Shown here piece by piece: positions 1 to 8,055 of a DNA stretch of 52,467 nucleotides (positions are counted from its first letter, which is position 1; each line of letters opens with the position of its first letter). The notes beneath the pieces are model-generated. The model had not been told where the DNA came from, made no database searches, and worked only from the letters and a program-made list of their open reading frames with translations. Origin of the DNA: Mycolicibacterium septicum DSM 44393 (lineage in GTDB: Bacteria; Actinomycetota; Actinomycetes; Mycobacteriales; Mycobacteriaceae); NCBI RefSeq assembly GCF_000455325.1, contig NZ_HG322952.1:44149-96615 (forward strand), read 5' to 3'. The translations under genes were made by a program, and so were the position numbers.

Positions 1-471
1 AGCCTCGACCAGCGTCGTCACGGTCCCGACCGTGGTGATTCCGGCACCACGCAACCGGGCGATCTCCGCCTCGCCGGGCAATCCGAAGGTGAACGAGACC
101 ACCTCGGGCCGTAGATCGAATACCGCATCCAGCTTGGCGGCCCACGCATCGTCGTCGTAGCGCGGGTCACCCAGGGCCACACCGTAACGCTGCGCCTCAC
201 CGGCCAGTTGCGCGGCGTAGGCCTGGATCTGTTCTGGTGTACCCGCACTGGGTTGCGGCACAAAGAGATTCACGCCCAGCGGCTCGGTGGTCAGCTTGCG
301 CGCCGCGGTGACTCTTTCGGCAAGTCCGTCGGCGGTCAGATAGCCGGCTGCGAGGAATCCCAGCCCGCCGGCGTTGCTTCCCGCCGCGGCCAGCTCCGGG
401 GTCGAGGGGCCACCGGCCATCGGCGCCACGACCACCGGACGCCGCAGCCCGCGAATATCGAATGTGCCCAT
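1..471 (-). CDS. Nitronate monooxygenase (2-nitropropane dioxygenase family), 3' part outside window
   Basis: N-terminal 157 codons of an FMN-dependent nitronate monooxygenase-type TIM barrel; the reading frame is open to the window edge, so the C-terminus is missing. The start reads MGTFDIRGLRRPVVVAPMAG, and the VVAPMAGG segment followed by AAGSNAGGLGFLAAGY is the typical first strand and FMN/phosphate-loop entry of the family, with GVNLFVP shortly after. Family members oxidise alkyl nitronates, or act as general FMN oxidoreductases; the substrate here cannot be inferred. The ATG shares one base with the TGA of the upstream acetyltransferase gene (TGATG), so the two are translationally coupled. 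Confidence 0.85.
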   Translation of the reverse strand, partial: MGTFDIRGLRRPVVVAPMAGGPSTPELAAAGSNAGGLGFLAAGYLTADGLAERVTAARKLTTEPLGVNLFVPQPSAGTPEQIQAYAAQLAGEAQRYGVALGDPRYDDDAWAAKLDAVFDLRPEVVSFTFGLPGEAEIARLRGAGITTVGTVTTLVEA

Positions 472-995
472 CACCGCACCGCCTTCCCGAACAACAGCAC
501 GTCCTGTGGTTCGTCACTGATATTGGGGAACATCGCGTACCGCGCGAGCCTTCCCTCCAGTGACAGACCACACCGCCGCAGCACCCCGGCAGAGCCGGCG
601 TTGTCGGCATGGCAGTACGCCGTGACCCGGTACACCGTGGGATCGGACCGTAGATCGGCCAGCATCAACGAAACCGCTTCCGACATCAGGCCGCGCCCCC
701 ACCACTGCGGGGCCAGGCAGTAGCCGAGTTCCACCGCGTACGGCTGCGGGCGTCGCCGCGCGCACAGCCCGGCCACCTGGCCGTCGACTTCGACCAACCA
801 GGTCTGCTCGTCACCGACGTTGAACAACGTCGTGATGACCCGGCGCGTTTCGGCCACCCCCGAATGGGGACACCAGGACAGATACCGCGTCACCTCGGGA
901 TCGGAGGCGATGCGGGCGTACAGGGCCTCGGCGTCCTCGACGACCGGCGGCCGCAGCCGCACCTGTGGCCCGGCCAGGATCTGGGTGTTGGGCAT
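471..995 (-). CDS. GNAT family N-acetyltransferase
   Basis: About 174 residues with the RimJ/RimL-like GNAT layout. The N-terminal strand holds VRLRPPVVEDAEALYARIASD, the middle holds a VELGYCLAPQWWGRGLMSEAV segment carrying the acetyl-CoA-binding turn (W-G-R-G-L), and the C-terminal part holds CHADNAGSAGVLRRCGL, the usual N-x-x-S-x-x-V/L-L-x-x-x-G element. It probably acetylates a small molecule or a protein N-terminus with acetyl-CoA; the substrate is unknown. The ATG at 995 (MPNTQI) is preferred over an in-frame codon five residues upstream because the family similarity begins soon after it. It is coupled to the downstream nitronate monooxygenase gene by a TGATG junction. Confidence 0.85.
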   Translation of the reverse strand: MPNTQILAGPQVRLRPPVVEDAEALYARIASDPEVTRYLSWCPHSGVAETRRVITTLFNVGDEQTWLVEVDGQVAGLCARRRPQPYAVELGYCLAPQWWGRGLMSEAVSLMLADLRSDPTVYRVTAYCHADNAGSAGVLRRCGLSLEGRLARYAMFPNISDEPQDVLLFGKAVR

Positions 996-1050
996 GGCCC
1001 CATCCTGCACCGTTGCCGGGGCTGCCAGTCCAGCGGTTTACTGGATTGAT

Positions 1051-1434
1051 ATGGCTATCACCTTCAACCACACCATCGTCGCCGCCAAGGATCGGCAGGT
1101 CTCGGCCGAGTTCTTCACCGAGTTGTTCGGCCTGCCCAGCCCGCAGGAGTTCGGCCCGTTTCTCGCCGTGACGATCAATCACGGAGTGAGTCTCGATTAC
1201 GCCCAGGTCGGTGCCGACGAGGAAATCCGGCCGCAGCACTACGCATTCCTGGTGTCCGAGGACGAGTTCGACTCGATCTACGGCAAGATCCGCGACCGCG
1301 GTATGCAGCACTGGGCCGATCCGCACGGTCAGCACCCGGGCGAGATCAACCACAACGACGGCGGCCGCGGGGTCTACTTCCAGGACCCGTCCGGGCATTA
1401 TCTGGAGATCATCACCCGCCCGTACGGGGGCTGA
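1051..1434 (+). CDS. VOC family protein (glyoxalase/bleomycin-resistance fold)
   Basis: A 127-residue vicinal-oxygen-chelate protein. It opens with MAITFNHTIVAAKD, in which the histidine of FNHTIV is the usual first metal ligand, and closes with GGRGVYFQDPSGHYLEIITRPYG, where the glutamate of LEII is the last ligand position. The family includes metal-dependent lyases, dioxygenases and resistance proteins, so the reaction cannot be named. The ATG at 1051 was chosen because upstream in-frame sequence does not resemble the family. The gene is transcribed away from the acetyltransferase and toward the rrf2 gene, with nine bases between the two stop codons. Confidence 0.85.
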   Translation: MAITFNHTIVAAKDRQVSAEFFTELFGLPSPQEFGPFLAVTINHGVSLDYAQVGADEEIRPQHYAFLVSEDEFDSIYGKIRDRGMQHWADPHGQHPGEINHNDGGRGVYFQDPSGHYLEIITRPYGG

Positions 1435-1443
1435 CGACGGCGA

Positions 1444-1914
1444 CTAGCGGTGTCCGCGCTTGTGTTCCTGATCGCGGTAGGCGTCGGCGAGCGTGTCGAC
1501 ATGACCGGGCAACGTGCCCGCCGCCACGTCGGCCAGGCTGGTCTCCTCCAGCACCGAGCGCATGCTGGCCCGAAGCGCACGCCAGACGTCGGTAAGTGCT
1601 GCCGTCGGACCGGAGTACGGCAGATCCCCCAGGCCGATGTCACGCACACTAGCCAGCGGTCCGTCGATGCAGCGCAGCACGTCGGCGATGCTGATCTCGC
1701 CCGCCGGACGGGCCAGCTCGTAGCCACCGTCGCGGCCTCGATGGCTGCGCACCAGACGGTCGGTCCGCAGGGCCGTGAGGATGTCGACGAGGAACTGCGC
1801 CGGAATGCCCTGCGCCTTGGCCAAGTCGTCGGTTTTGACCAGCTCGCCGTCCTCGACCGTGGCGAGCTGGACCATGGCGCGGACGGCATACTCCGCCTTC
1901 GCCGACATCCGCAT
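1444..1914 (-). CDS. Rrf2 family transcriptional regulator, last gene of the cys operon
   Basis: A 156-residue Rrf2 regulator, beginning MRMSAKAEYAVRAMVQLA, with a winged helix-turn-helix in the first 70 residues (GIPAQFLVDILTALR then GRDGGYELARPAGEI). Iron-sulfur Rrf2 members such as IscR and NsrR carry three clustered cysteines in the centre. This protein has a single cysteine (C82, in VLRCIDGP) and no cluster, which points to a CymR-like apo-regulator or a thiol switch. It lies 35 bases downstream of the hydrolase gene in the same direction as cysD-cysNC-cysQ. In M. tuberculosis an Rrf2 gene (Rv1287) also follows cysD-cysN, so a role in controlling sulfate assimilation is a reasonable inference; the sequence shows only the association. 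Confidence 0.88.
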   Translation of the reverse strand: MRMSAKAEYAVRAMVQLATVEDGELVKTDDLAKAQGIPAQFLVDILTALRTDRLVRSHRGRDGGYELARPAGEISIADVLRCIDGPLASVRDIGLGDLPYSGPTAALTDVWRALRASMRSVLEETSLADVAAGTLPGHVDTLADAYRDQEHKRGHR

Positions 1915-1949
1915 GCTCAGGATTGTGCCAGCTCACTCATCGCCCGCGC

Positions 1950-2546
1950 CTAATCAGGGATCCCCGCGGCATCCGGCACGACGACGGCGAACAGGTCCGA
2001 CATCGCGGCCAGGCTCGCCGACTGCATGACCGCGGCCGGCACGGGGGCGCTGTCAGGACCGGCCAGTGTGCGGGTGGCGGTGGCGGCGGCCACCACGGTC
2101 GGGGCATATCCGAGGTTGAAAGCGCCGCGCGCGGTGGAGTTGACGCACATGTGCGTCATGAATCCGGCCAGCACCAAGTTCGACGCGTTGAGGCCTTTCA
2201 GCCGATCGTCGAGATCGGTCTGCACGAACGAGTTGGGGAACTGCTTGACCACCACCGGTTCTCCCTCGCGCGGGGCCACCGACGCGACGATCGCACCGCT
2301 CTCACCGTCGATGTCATACAGCGAACCCGGGCCGTCGGAGTGCTGGATGTGAATGATCGGGATGCCGGCGCTGCGGGCCCGGTCGAGCAGTTGCGCCGTC
2401 TGTTCGAGGGCGGCCTGGACACCGTCGAGCTCCATGATTCCCTGGGTATAGGTGTTCTGACAGTCGATCAGAACCAGGGTGGAATCGGCGAGGCGGGCCG
2501 GTGCGGCGGGCAGGCTGGCCAGTTCGCGGAGTGTGGGGCGGCTCAT
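1950..2546 (-). CDS. Isochorismatase-family cysteine hydrolase
   Basis: A 198-residue protein of the isochorismatase/nicotinamidase-like fold. The catalytic triad is visible: D28 in LVLIDCQN, K101 in VVVKQFPNSF and the nucleophile C134 in GFMTHMCVNST, the last also carrying the usual cis-peptide region before the cysteine. Members hydrolyse amides, carbamoyl groups or isochorismate through a thioester intermediate; the specific substrate is not evident. It sits 17 bases downstream of cysQ and upstream of rrf2, probably in the same transcript, which hints at a sulfur- or salvage-related small-molecule substrate, but this is only context. Confidence 0.87.
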   Translation of the reverse strand: MSRPTLRELASLPAAPARLADSTLVLIDCQNTYTQGIMELDGVQAALEQTAQLLDRARSAGIPIIHIQHSDGPGSLYDIDGESGAIVASVAPREGEPVVVKQFPNSFVQTDLDDRLKGLNASNLVLAGFMTHMCVNSTARGAFNLGYAPTVVAAATATRTLAGPDSAPVPAAVMQSASLAAMSDLFAVVVPDAAGIPD

Positions 2547-2563
2547 CTGGCAAGCCTAGTGGC

Positions 2564-3306
2564 CTACCCCGCCGTGACGGCCAGTACCCGCTCGGCCAGC
2601 TCGGGCCGGCACACGATCAGGTCGGGCAGCGTCGGATCGGCCGAGTTGTAGACCAACCGCGATCCGTCGATGCGCGAGGTGTACAGGCCGGCCGCGCGGG
2701 CCACCGCGACGGGCGCGGCCGAATCCCACTCGTACTGGCCACCGGCATGCACGTACACATCGGCGACCCCGCGGATCACCGCGGCCACTTTGGCCCCGGC
2801 GAACCCATTTCAACCAGCGTTCCGCCCAGCGCCTCCCGCACCGCCAGCGCCACCGCGGGCGGTCGGGTGCGCGACACCACGACCCGGGGCGGGCCGTCGA
2901 AGGGCCGCGGTGCGGCCACGTCGGGCGTGGACAGCGTGGTGTTCTGCGCGGGCAGTGCGACCGCCCCCGCCACGAGTTCGCCCGCACTCCACAGGGCCAC
3001 GTGCACGGCCCAGTCGTCGCGGCCGAGCTCGGAGAACTCCCGGGTGCCGTCGAGCGGGTCGACGATCCAGACCCGTTCGGCGCTCAGCCGTGCCGGGTCG
3101 GCCCGCTGATCGGCGGTCGCCTCCTCCGACAGCACCGAGTCACCGGGACGCAGTGCGGCCAGCTCGGCCATCAGGAAGTCGTGGGACTGCTTGTCGCCTG
3201 CGGCCTTTCGCTCGGCAGCCGGCGCATCGGCGTAGTCGGCGCGGACGTCGAGCAGCAGGTCCCCGGCCCTGGTGGCCAGCCGGGCAGCCAGTTCGTGATC
3301 GTTCAC
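2564..3306 (-). pseudogene. cysQ: CysQ-like 3'(2'),5'-bisphosphate nucleotidase / inositol monophosphatase, frameshifted
   Basis: Two adjacent minus-strand frames together encode one CysQ-like phosphatase of about 247 residues. The first frame starts at a GTG at 3306 and contains the metal-binding elements SEEA (about residue 60) and WIVDPLDGTREF (80-91). It breaks in the segment EMGSPGPKWPR followed by a stop. The next frame continues with VAAVIRGVADVYVHAGGQYEWDSAAP..., the conserved C-terminal half. Restoring one base near 2797-2801 gives the expected GSAGAK-VAAVIRG sequence. CysQ removes the 3'-phosphate of PAP/PAPS and balances sulfate assimilation, matching its position overlapping cysNC by four bases (GTGA). 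Either a true null allele or a sequencing error; the intact 3' half favours a recent event or an error. Confidence 0.85.
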
Positions 3307-5147
3307 GACGGTAATTCCAACAGCTCGATCACCATGTCGGCCAGTTCAGCGGTGCTGTGGTCCGGCGTCAGACGCAGATCCGGGTTCTTCGGCCGCTGGT
3401 ACGGGCTGTCGATACCGGTGAAGTGGGTGATCTCACCGGCCCGCGCCTTGGCGTACAGGCCCTTGGGGTCACGGCGTTCGCAGTCTTCCAGCGGGGTGTC
3501 GCAGAACACCTCGTAGAAGTCGACGCCGCCCTCGTTGGCCACCTTTCGCGCCAGCTCACGGTGCTCCTCCAGCGGGCTGATCGCGGGCACCAGCACGATC
3601 TGGCCGGAGTCGGCCAGCAGCGAGGCGACATGCGCCAGCCGGCGCAGGTTCTCGGCGCGGTCGGCCATCGAGAAGCCGAGGTCGGCGTTGAGACCGTGGC
3701 GCAGGTTGTCACCGTCCAGAACGTATGCCGGCACGCCCTTTTCGAGCAGCTTCTGCTCGACCAGCATCGCCACCGAGGACTTGCCCGAACCCGACAGGCC
3801 GGTGAACCACACGGTGCGCCCACGGCTGAGTCGATCGCCGGGGGTGACCAGCGATTCGTGCCGCACCGCATTGGGGCTCGCGGTCTCGTTGCGGATGTCG
3901 CGCAACACCATGCCGGCGCCGACGGTGCCGTTGGTGTTGGGATCGATCAGGATGAACGATCCGGTGGCCGCATTGCGGCTGTACTCGTCGAGCAGCAACG
4001 GGGCCTGCGTACGCAACGAGATACGGCCCAGCTCATTGAGTTTGAGCGCGCTCGCGGACTTGTCCCGATGCAGGGTGTTGACGTCGAGGCGGTAGTCCAG
4101 ACCGGTGACCTTGACCCTGGTGGTGCGGGTCGTGTGCTTGATCAGGTACTCGCGCCCGGGCTCCAGCGACGACTCGTCGGCCATCCAACACACCGTGGCG
4201 TCGAAGTCCTGGGTGACGCGGGGCTGGTTGTTGGGCCGGGCGATCATGTCGCCGCGGGAGATGTCGATGTCGTCGGACAGGCTGATCGACACCGCCATCG
4301 GAGGGAACGCCTCGTCGACGACGCCGCTCGGGCCGTCGATCTGGGTGATGCGGGTGGGCTTTCCGGCCGGCAGCACGATCACGTCGTCACCGGGGCGCAG
4401 CACACCGCTGGCGACGGTGCCGGCGTAGCTGCGGTGGTCGGCGTGCTCATGGGTCTGTGGGCGGATGACGTACTGCACCGGGAAGCGCACGTCGACCAGG
4501 TTGCGGTCACCGGCGATGTAGACGTCTTCGAGGTGGCTCAGCAGCGACGGTCCCTCGTACCAGGGCGTCACATCGGATTTCGTCACCACGTTGTCGCCGT
4601 TGAGCGCCGACATCGGGATCGTCGTCACGTCGTGGACGTCCAATCGCGCTGCGAACGCATGGAACTCGTCGCGGATCGCCTCGAAGCGTTCCCGGTCCCA
4701 GTCGATCAGGTCCATCTTGTTCACGGCCAGCACGATGTGCTGGATGCCCAGCAGCGAGGCCAGGAACGCGTGCCGGCGGGACTGCTCGAGCAGACCGTGG
4801 CGCGCGTCGACCAGCACGATGACCAGCTGTGCGGTAGAGGCACCGGTCACCATGTTGCGGGTGTACTGGATGTGCCCCGGGGTGTCGGCGATGATGAATT
4901 TGCGCTTGGCCGTGGCGAAGTAGCGGTAGGCGACGTCGATCGTGATGCCCTGCTCACGCTCGGCACGCAGGCCGTCGGTGACCAGCGCCAGGTCGGTGTA
5001 GTCGTGGCCGCGCTCCTTGGAGGTGCGCTCGACGGCGGCCAGCTGATCCTCCATAACCGCCTTGGAGTCGAACAACAGCCGGCCGATCAGCGTGGACTTA
5101 CCGTCGTCGACGGATCCCGCGGTGGCAATTCTCAGCAAAGTCGACAT
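3303..5147 (-). CDS. cysNC: Bifunctional sulfate adenylyltransferase subunit 1 / adenylylsulfate kinase (CysNC)
   Basis: A 614-residue fusion. Residues 1-430 form the EF-Tu-like GTPase CysN: G1 loop GSVDDGKS at 11-18, then DTPGH, and NKMD for guanine recognition. CysN couples GTP hydrolysis to synthesis of adenosine 5'-phosphosulfate by CysD. From residue 450 (GLSGSGKSS, a P-loop) to the end is an APS kinase domain (CysC) with LDGDNLRHGLN and the VPAISP segment, which phosphorylates APS to PAPS. The fused form is normal in mycobacteria. Its ATG shares one base with the cysD stop (TGATG), and its stop overlaps the cysQ start, so cysD-cysNC-cysQ form a tightly coupled cytoplasmic sulfate activation unit. 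Confidence 0.97.
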   Translation of the reverse strand: MSTLLRIATAGSVDDGKSTLIGRLLFDSKAVMEDQLAAVERTSKERGHDYTDLALVTDGLRAEREQGITIDVAYRYFATAKRKFIIADTPGHIQYTRNMVTGASTAQLVIVLVDARHGLLEQSRRHAFLASLLGIQHIVLAVNKMDLIDWDRERFEAIRDEFHAFAARLDVHDVTTIPMSALNGDNVVTKSDVTPWYEGPSLLSHLEDVYIAGDRNLVDVRFPVQYVIRPQTHEHADHRSYAGTVASGVLRPGDDVIVLPAGKPTRITQIDGPSGVVDEAFPPMAVSISLSDDIDISRGDMIARPNNQPRVTQDFDATVCWMADESSLEPGREYLIKHTTRTTRVKVTGLDYRLDVNTLHRDKSASALKLNELGRISLRTQAPLLLDEYSRNAATGSFILIDPNTNGTVGAGMVLRDIRNETASPNAVRHESLVTPGDRLSRGRTVWFTGLSGSGKSSVAMLVEQKLLEKGVPAYVLDGDNLRHGLNADLGFSMADRAENLRRLAHVASLLADSGQIVLVPAISPLEEHRELARKVANEGGVDFYEVFCDTPLEDCERRDPKGLYAKARAGEITHFTGIDSPYQRPKNPDLRLTPDHSTAELADMVIELLELPS

Positions 5148-6088
5148 CAGAAGTACCCCTCGCGCTTGCGATCTTCCATTCCGGCCTCCGAGATCCGGTC
5201 ATCGGCGCGGGTGGCGCCACGCTCGGTGAGCCGGGACACCGCGGTCTCGGCAATGACCTCCGAAACCGTTGCCGCCGTGGACTCCACGCAACCGGTGCAG
5301 GTGACGTCGCCGACGGTGCGGAACCGCACGGTCTTCTCGATCACCGGTTCGTCCTTGCGGGGCTGCATGTGCTTGTGCACCGCGAGCAGCATGCCGTCGC
5401 GCTCGAACACCTGGCGCTGATGCGCGTAGTAGATGGACGGCAGCTTGATCTTCTCGGCGCCGATGTAGGACCAGATGTCGAACTCGGTCCAGTTGGAGAT
5501 CGGGAAGGCACGGATGTGCTCGCCCTTGTGGTGCCTGCCGTTGTACAGGTTCCACAGCTCGGGGCGCTGGGCCTTGGGGTCCCACTGGCCGAACTCGTCG
5601 CGGAAGGAGAACACCCGCTCCTTCGCGCGGGCCTTCTCCTCGTCGCGCCGGGCTCCACCGAAGGCGGCGTCGAACTTGTTCTCCCGGATGCCGCGCAGCA
5701 GTGTGACGGTCTGGATCGGGTTACGCGACGGGATGGTCTCCACGACGCGGCCGGCGTCGATGTCGTCCTGCACCTTGGCGACGACCAGACGCGCACCGTA
5801 GTGCTCGACGAGTTCGTCGCGAGCCTCGTAGACCTCGTCGAAGTTGTGACCCGTGTCGACGTGCATGACCGGGAACGGCAGCCGTCCGGGCGCGAACGCC
5901 TTGACCGCCAGGTGCAGCATGACGATCGAGTCCTTGCCGCCGGAGAACAGCAGCACGGGCTTCTCGAACTCGGCGGCCACCTCGCGGATGATGTGGATGG
6001 CCTCGGCCTCGAGGGACCGCAGGTGGCTCAGCTCATAATTACCTGAGCGGCCGGCTCGACCTGCTTCGGATTTCTGCGCGGTGGTCAT
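5147..6088 (-). CDS. cysD: Sulfate adenylyltransferase subunit 2 (CysD)
   Basis: A 313-residue ATP sulfurylase small subunit of the PP-loop family, with SGGKDS at about residues 49-54 binding the ATP pyrophosphate. It continues with the typical HVDTGHNFDEVYEARDE and NPIQTVTLLRGIRENKFDAAFGGARRDEEKARAKER-type segments, and ends DRISEAGMEDRKREGYF. It forms APS from sulfate and ATP with CysN. The ATG at 6088 is preferred over an in-frame GTG three bases upstream because the purine-rich GGGGAA lies 3-5 bases before the ATG but would touch the GTG. It is the first gene of the cys operon and is preceded by a short direct repeat (6113-6138). Confidence 0.97.
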   Translation of the reverse strand: MTTAQKSEAGRAGRSGNYELSHLRSLEAEAIHIIREVAAEFEKPVLLFSGGKDSIVMLHLAVKAFAPGRLPFPVMHVDTGHNFDEVYEARDELVEHYGARLVVAKVQDDIDAGRVVETIPSRNPIQTVTLLRGIRENKFDAAFGGARRDEEKARAKERVFSFRDEFGQWDPKAQRPELWNLYNGRHHKGEHIRAFPISNWTEFDIWSYIGAEKIKLPSIYYAHQRQVFERDGMLLAVHKHMQPRKDEPVIEKTVRFRTVGDVTCTGCVESTAATVSEVIAETAVSRLTERGATRADDRISEAGMEDRKREGYF

Positions 6089-6112
6089 CACTTCCCCATT
6101 AAGTTGGTAGGA

Positions 6113-6138
6113 ATGGCCAGAATTGCAAGCATGGCCAG
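6113..6138. promoter_or_regulatory. Direct repeat ATGGCCAG x2 upstream of cysD, candidate operator
   Basis: The octamer ATGGCCAG occurs at 6113-6120 and again at 6131-6138, an 18-base period, 25 bases upstream of the cysD start in an otherwise unassigned 93-base gap between the MFS gene and cysD. It is placed where a regulator of the cys operon would bind. Which protein binds, and whether any does, is not shown by the sequence. Confidence 0.3.
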
Positions 6139-6181
6139 GAATCTATCGCCGGGCCGCCGCGGTGTCAATGGAGTCTGATGG

Positions 6182-7552
6182 TCAGGCCCGGTGCCCCGTG
6201 ACGTGCGCGCCCGCCCGCCTGGGCAAGCGCACCGTTGCGACCAGCGTCAGCGCCAGCAACGCACCGAGGACCAGATAGGTCACCGGATACGAGGTGAGTT
6301 GGCTGAGCAGCAGCGCTGCCACTGCGACCCCGAGCCCGGCCGCCAGTTCCTGCACCGACGCATTGAGCGTGTTGGCATGCGTCAGCTCCTCTCCGTCGAC
6401 GTCGGAGAAGGCCAGGCTGTTGTAGGCGGTGAAGCCGATCGACCTCAGCGCCCCGCTCAGATAGAGGATCACGGCCATCACCGCCACCGGCAGCCCTGGC
6501 TGCAACAGGGCCAGCAGGCCGAAGCACGCGACCGAGGCCAGCCCGTTGACCAGGAGCACGGTGCGGATGCCGAATCTGCGCATGAGCGGCGTGGTGGCCG
6601 GCTTGATGGTCAGGTTCCCGGCGAACAGTGCGGCCACCATGGCACCGGCGGCCAGCGGCGTCCAGCCGAACTCCAGCTGGAACTGCAGCGGCAGCAGAAA
6701 CGGCACCGCGGTGATCACCAGGCGATACAGCGACCCGGCCACCACGGTGATGCGCAGCGTGTGCACCCGCAGCACCCGCAACTGCACCAGCGGGGCCGTC
6801 GCGGTGAGCAGCCGCCACACCGCGCCGGCGAGCAGCAGGACGGCTGCGACGCCGCACCCCGCGACCAACCCCCAATCGGTCCCCGACACCCGGATGTTCT
6901 CCAGGGCGATCAGAGCCGCAGCAATCCCCGAGCCCAGCGCCAGCAGACCCGGCCAATCCAGGGATCGGGTCGTGGGCTGCGGCTCACCGCGGACGAGTTT
7001 GAGCGCGAGAACAATTCCGATCACGCCGATCGGAATGTTCACCGCGAAGATCCATCGCCAGCTGCCCAGCGTCGCGATGGCCCCACCCAGCACCGGGGCC
7101 AACACCGGCGCGGTCAGCGCGGGCCAGGTCAACAAGGCGATGGCACGGACCAGGTCCGCCTTGCCGCTCTGCCGCAACACCGCCAGCCGGCCGACCGGCA
7201 CCATCATGGCGCCGCCGACCCCCTGCAAGATCCGCATCAGCACCAGCATCGGTAGCGACGCGCTCACCGCGCAGCCGACCGAGGCCAGGGTGAACACCGC
7301 GATGGCCCCGATGAACACCCGTCGGGTGCCGAACCGGTCGGCCAGCCATCCGCTGGCCGGGATCAGCACCGCAACCGTCACCAGATAGGCCGAGATCGCC
7401 ACATTGACGTCGATGGCCTCCACCCCGAACGACGCGGCGATCAGCGGGATGGCCGGCGCGATGATCGTGGCGTCGAGGATTTCCATGAACAGGCTGCCGG
7501 CCACCAGCAGCGCCATGCCCCGCGGGAACGCCGGGTTCTCGGGTCCGGACAT
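6182..7552 (-). CDS. MFS drug:H+ antiporter, DHA2 (EmrB/QacA-like) family
   Basis: A roughly 456-residue polytopic protein with about 14 predicted membrane segments, as in DHA2 exporters. Signature motifs: GWLADRFGTRRVFIGAIAVF (motif A between helices 2 and 3) and LMRILQGVGGAMMVPVGRLAV (helix 4), then LAPVLGGAIATLGSWRWIFAVNIPIGV (the motif C region of exporters). It probably exports hydrophobic compounds with the proton gradient; the substrate is unknown. The ATG at 7552 (MSGPENPAF) is chosen because the 26 codons upstream are not hydrophobic or family-like. It is divergent from the thioesterase gene and ends 93 bases before cysD. Confidence 0.9.
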   Translation of the reverse strand: MSGPENPAFPRGMALLVAGSLFMEILDATIIAPAIPLIAASFGVEAIDVNVAISAYLVTVAVLIPASGWLADRFGTRRVFIGAIAVFTLASVGCAVSASLPMLVLMRILQGVGGAMMVPVGRLAVLRQSGKADLVRAIALLTWPALTAPVLAPVLGGAIATLGSWRWIFAVNIPIGVIGIVLALKLVRGEPQPTTRSLDWPGLLALGSGIAAALIALENIRVSGTDWGLVAGCGVAAVLLLAGAVWRLLTATAPLVQLRVLRVHTLRITVVAGSLYRLVITAVPFLLPLQFQLEFGWTPLAAGAMVAALFAGNLTIKPATTPLMRRFGIRTVLLVNGLASVACFGLLALLQPGLPVAVMAVILYLSGALRSIGFTAYNSLAFSDVDGEELTHANTLNASVQELAAGLGVAVAALLLSQLTSYPVTYLVLGALLALTLVATVRLPRRAGAHVTGHRA

Positions 7553-7638
7553 CACACCGGCCCATGCCAGCCGGCGACCGCAGTGGTTACCCCGCAGGTA
7601 ATTGAGACGCTGACCACCGGCGGCACACACTGGCGGCC

Positions 7639-8052
7639 ATGAGTATCCAGACCGGCCCGGCCGTGATGGCGCAGTTCCTGCCCCAGTCGCCCTTTGTGGC
7701 CAAACTCGGGATCGTCGCCGAGACGCTGGAAGGCCCCGAAGTCCGGCTGCGGCTGCCGTGGGATCCCTCGAACATCACGATCGCCGACATGGTGCACGGC
7801 GGTGCGATCGCGGCATTGGCCGATGTCACGGTGATGGCCGCGGCCTGGGCGCAGGCCGAGGTTCCGGATTCGCTTCGCGGAGTGACGGTCTCGATGACCA
7901 TCAGCTACCTGGCGCCGGCGCGGGCCACGGATCTGATCGGCCTCGGGCGGGTGCTGCGCCAGGGCAGGTCCCTGGTGAACTGCGACGTCGATATCGTCAC
8001 GCCCGACGGCGAGGCGGTGGCCAAGGCCCTCGCGACGTACAAGGTGGGGTGA
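7639..8052 (+). CDS. PaaI-family hotdog thioesterase
   Basis: A 137-residue single hotdog domain. The helix-capping motif VHGGAIAALAD (about residues 52-63) is the PaaI/YbgC-type active-site helix, with the aspartate near its end as the usual catalytic acid. The protein closes with the strand VNCDVDIVTPDGEAVAKALATYKVG. Such enzymes hydrolyse acyl-CoA or aryl-CoA thioesters as tetramers in the cytoplasm; the acyl group is not predictable. It converges on the carbonic anhydrase gene with three bases between the stop codons. Confidence 0.88.
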   Translation: MSIQTGPAVMAQFLPQSPFVAKLGIVAETLEGPEVRLRLPWDPSNITIADMVHGGAIAALADVTVMAAAWAQAEVPDSLRGVTVSMTISYLAPARATDLIGLGRVLRQGRSLVNCDVDIVTPDGEAVAKALATYKVG

Positions 8053-8055
8053 GCC

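Noticed and set aside
3357..5420. Long plus-strand open frame (687 codons) opposite cysNC
   Set aside because: It is the mirror image of a strong GC-rich coding sequence, has no family motif, and is opposite a well supported gene.
6182..6960. Second reading frame in the 3' half of the MFS gene
   Set aside because: Ala/Gly/Arg-rich composition with no helices; the MFS frame has continuous hydrophobic segments.
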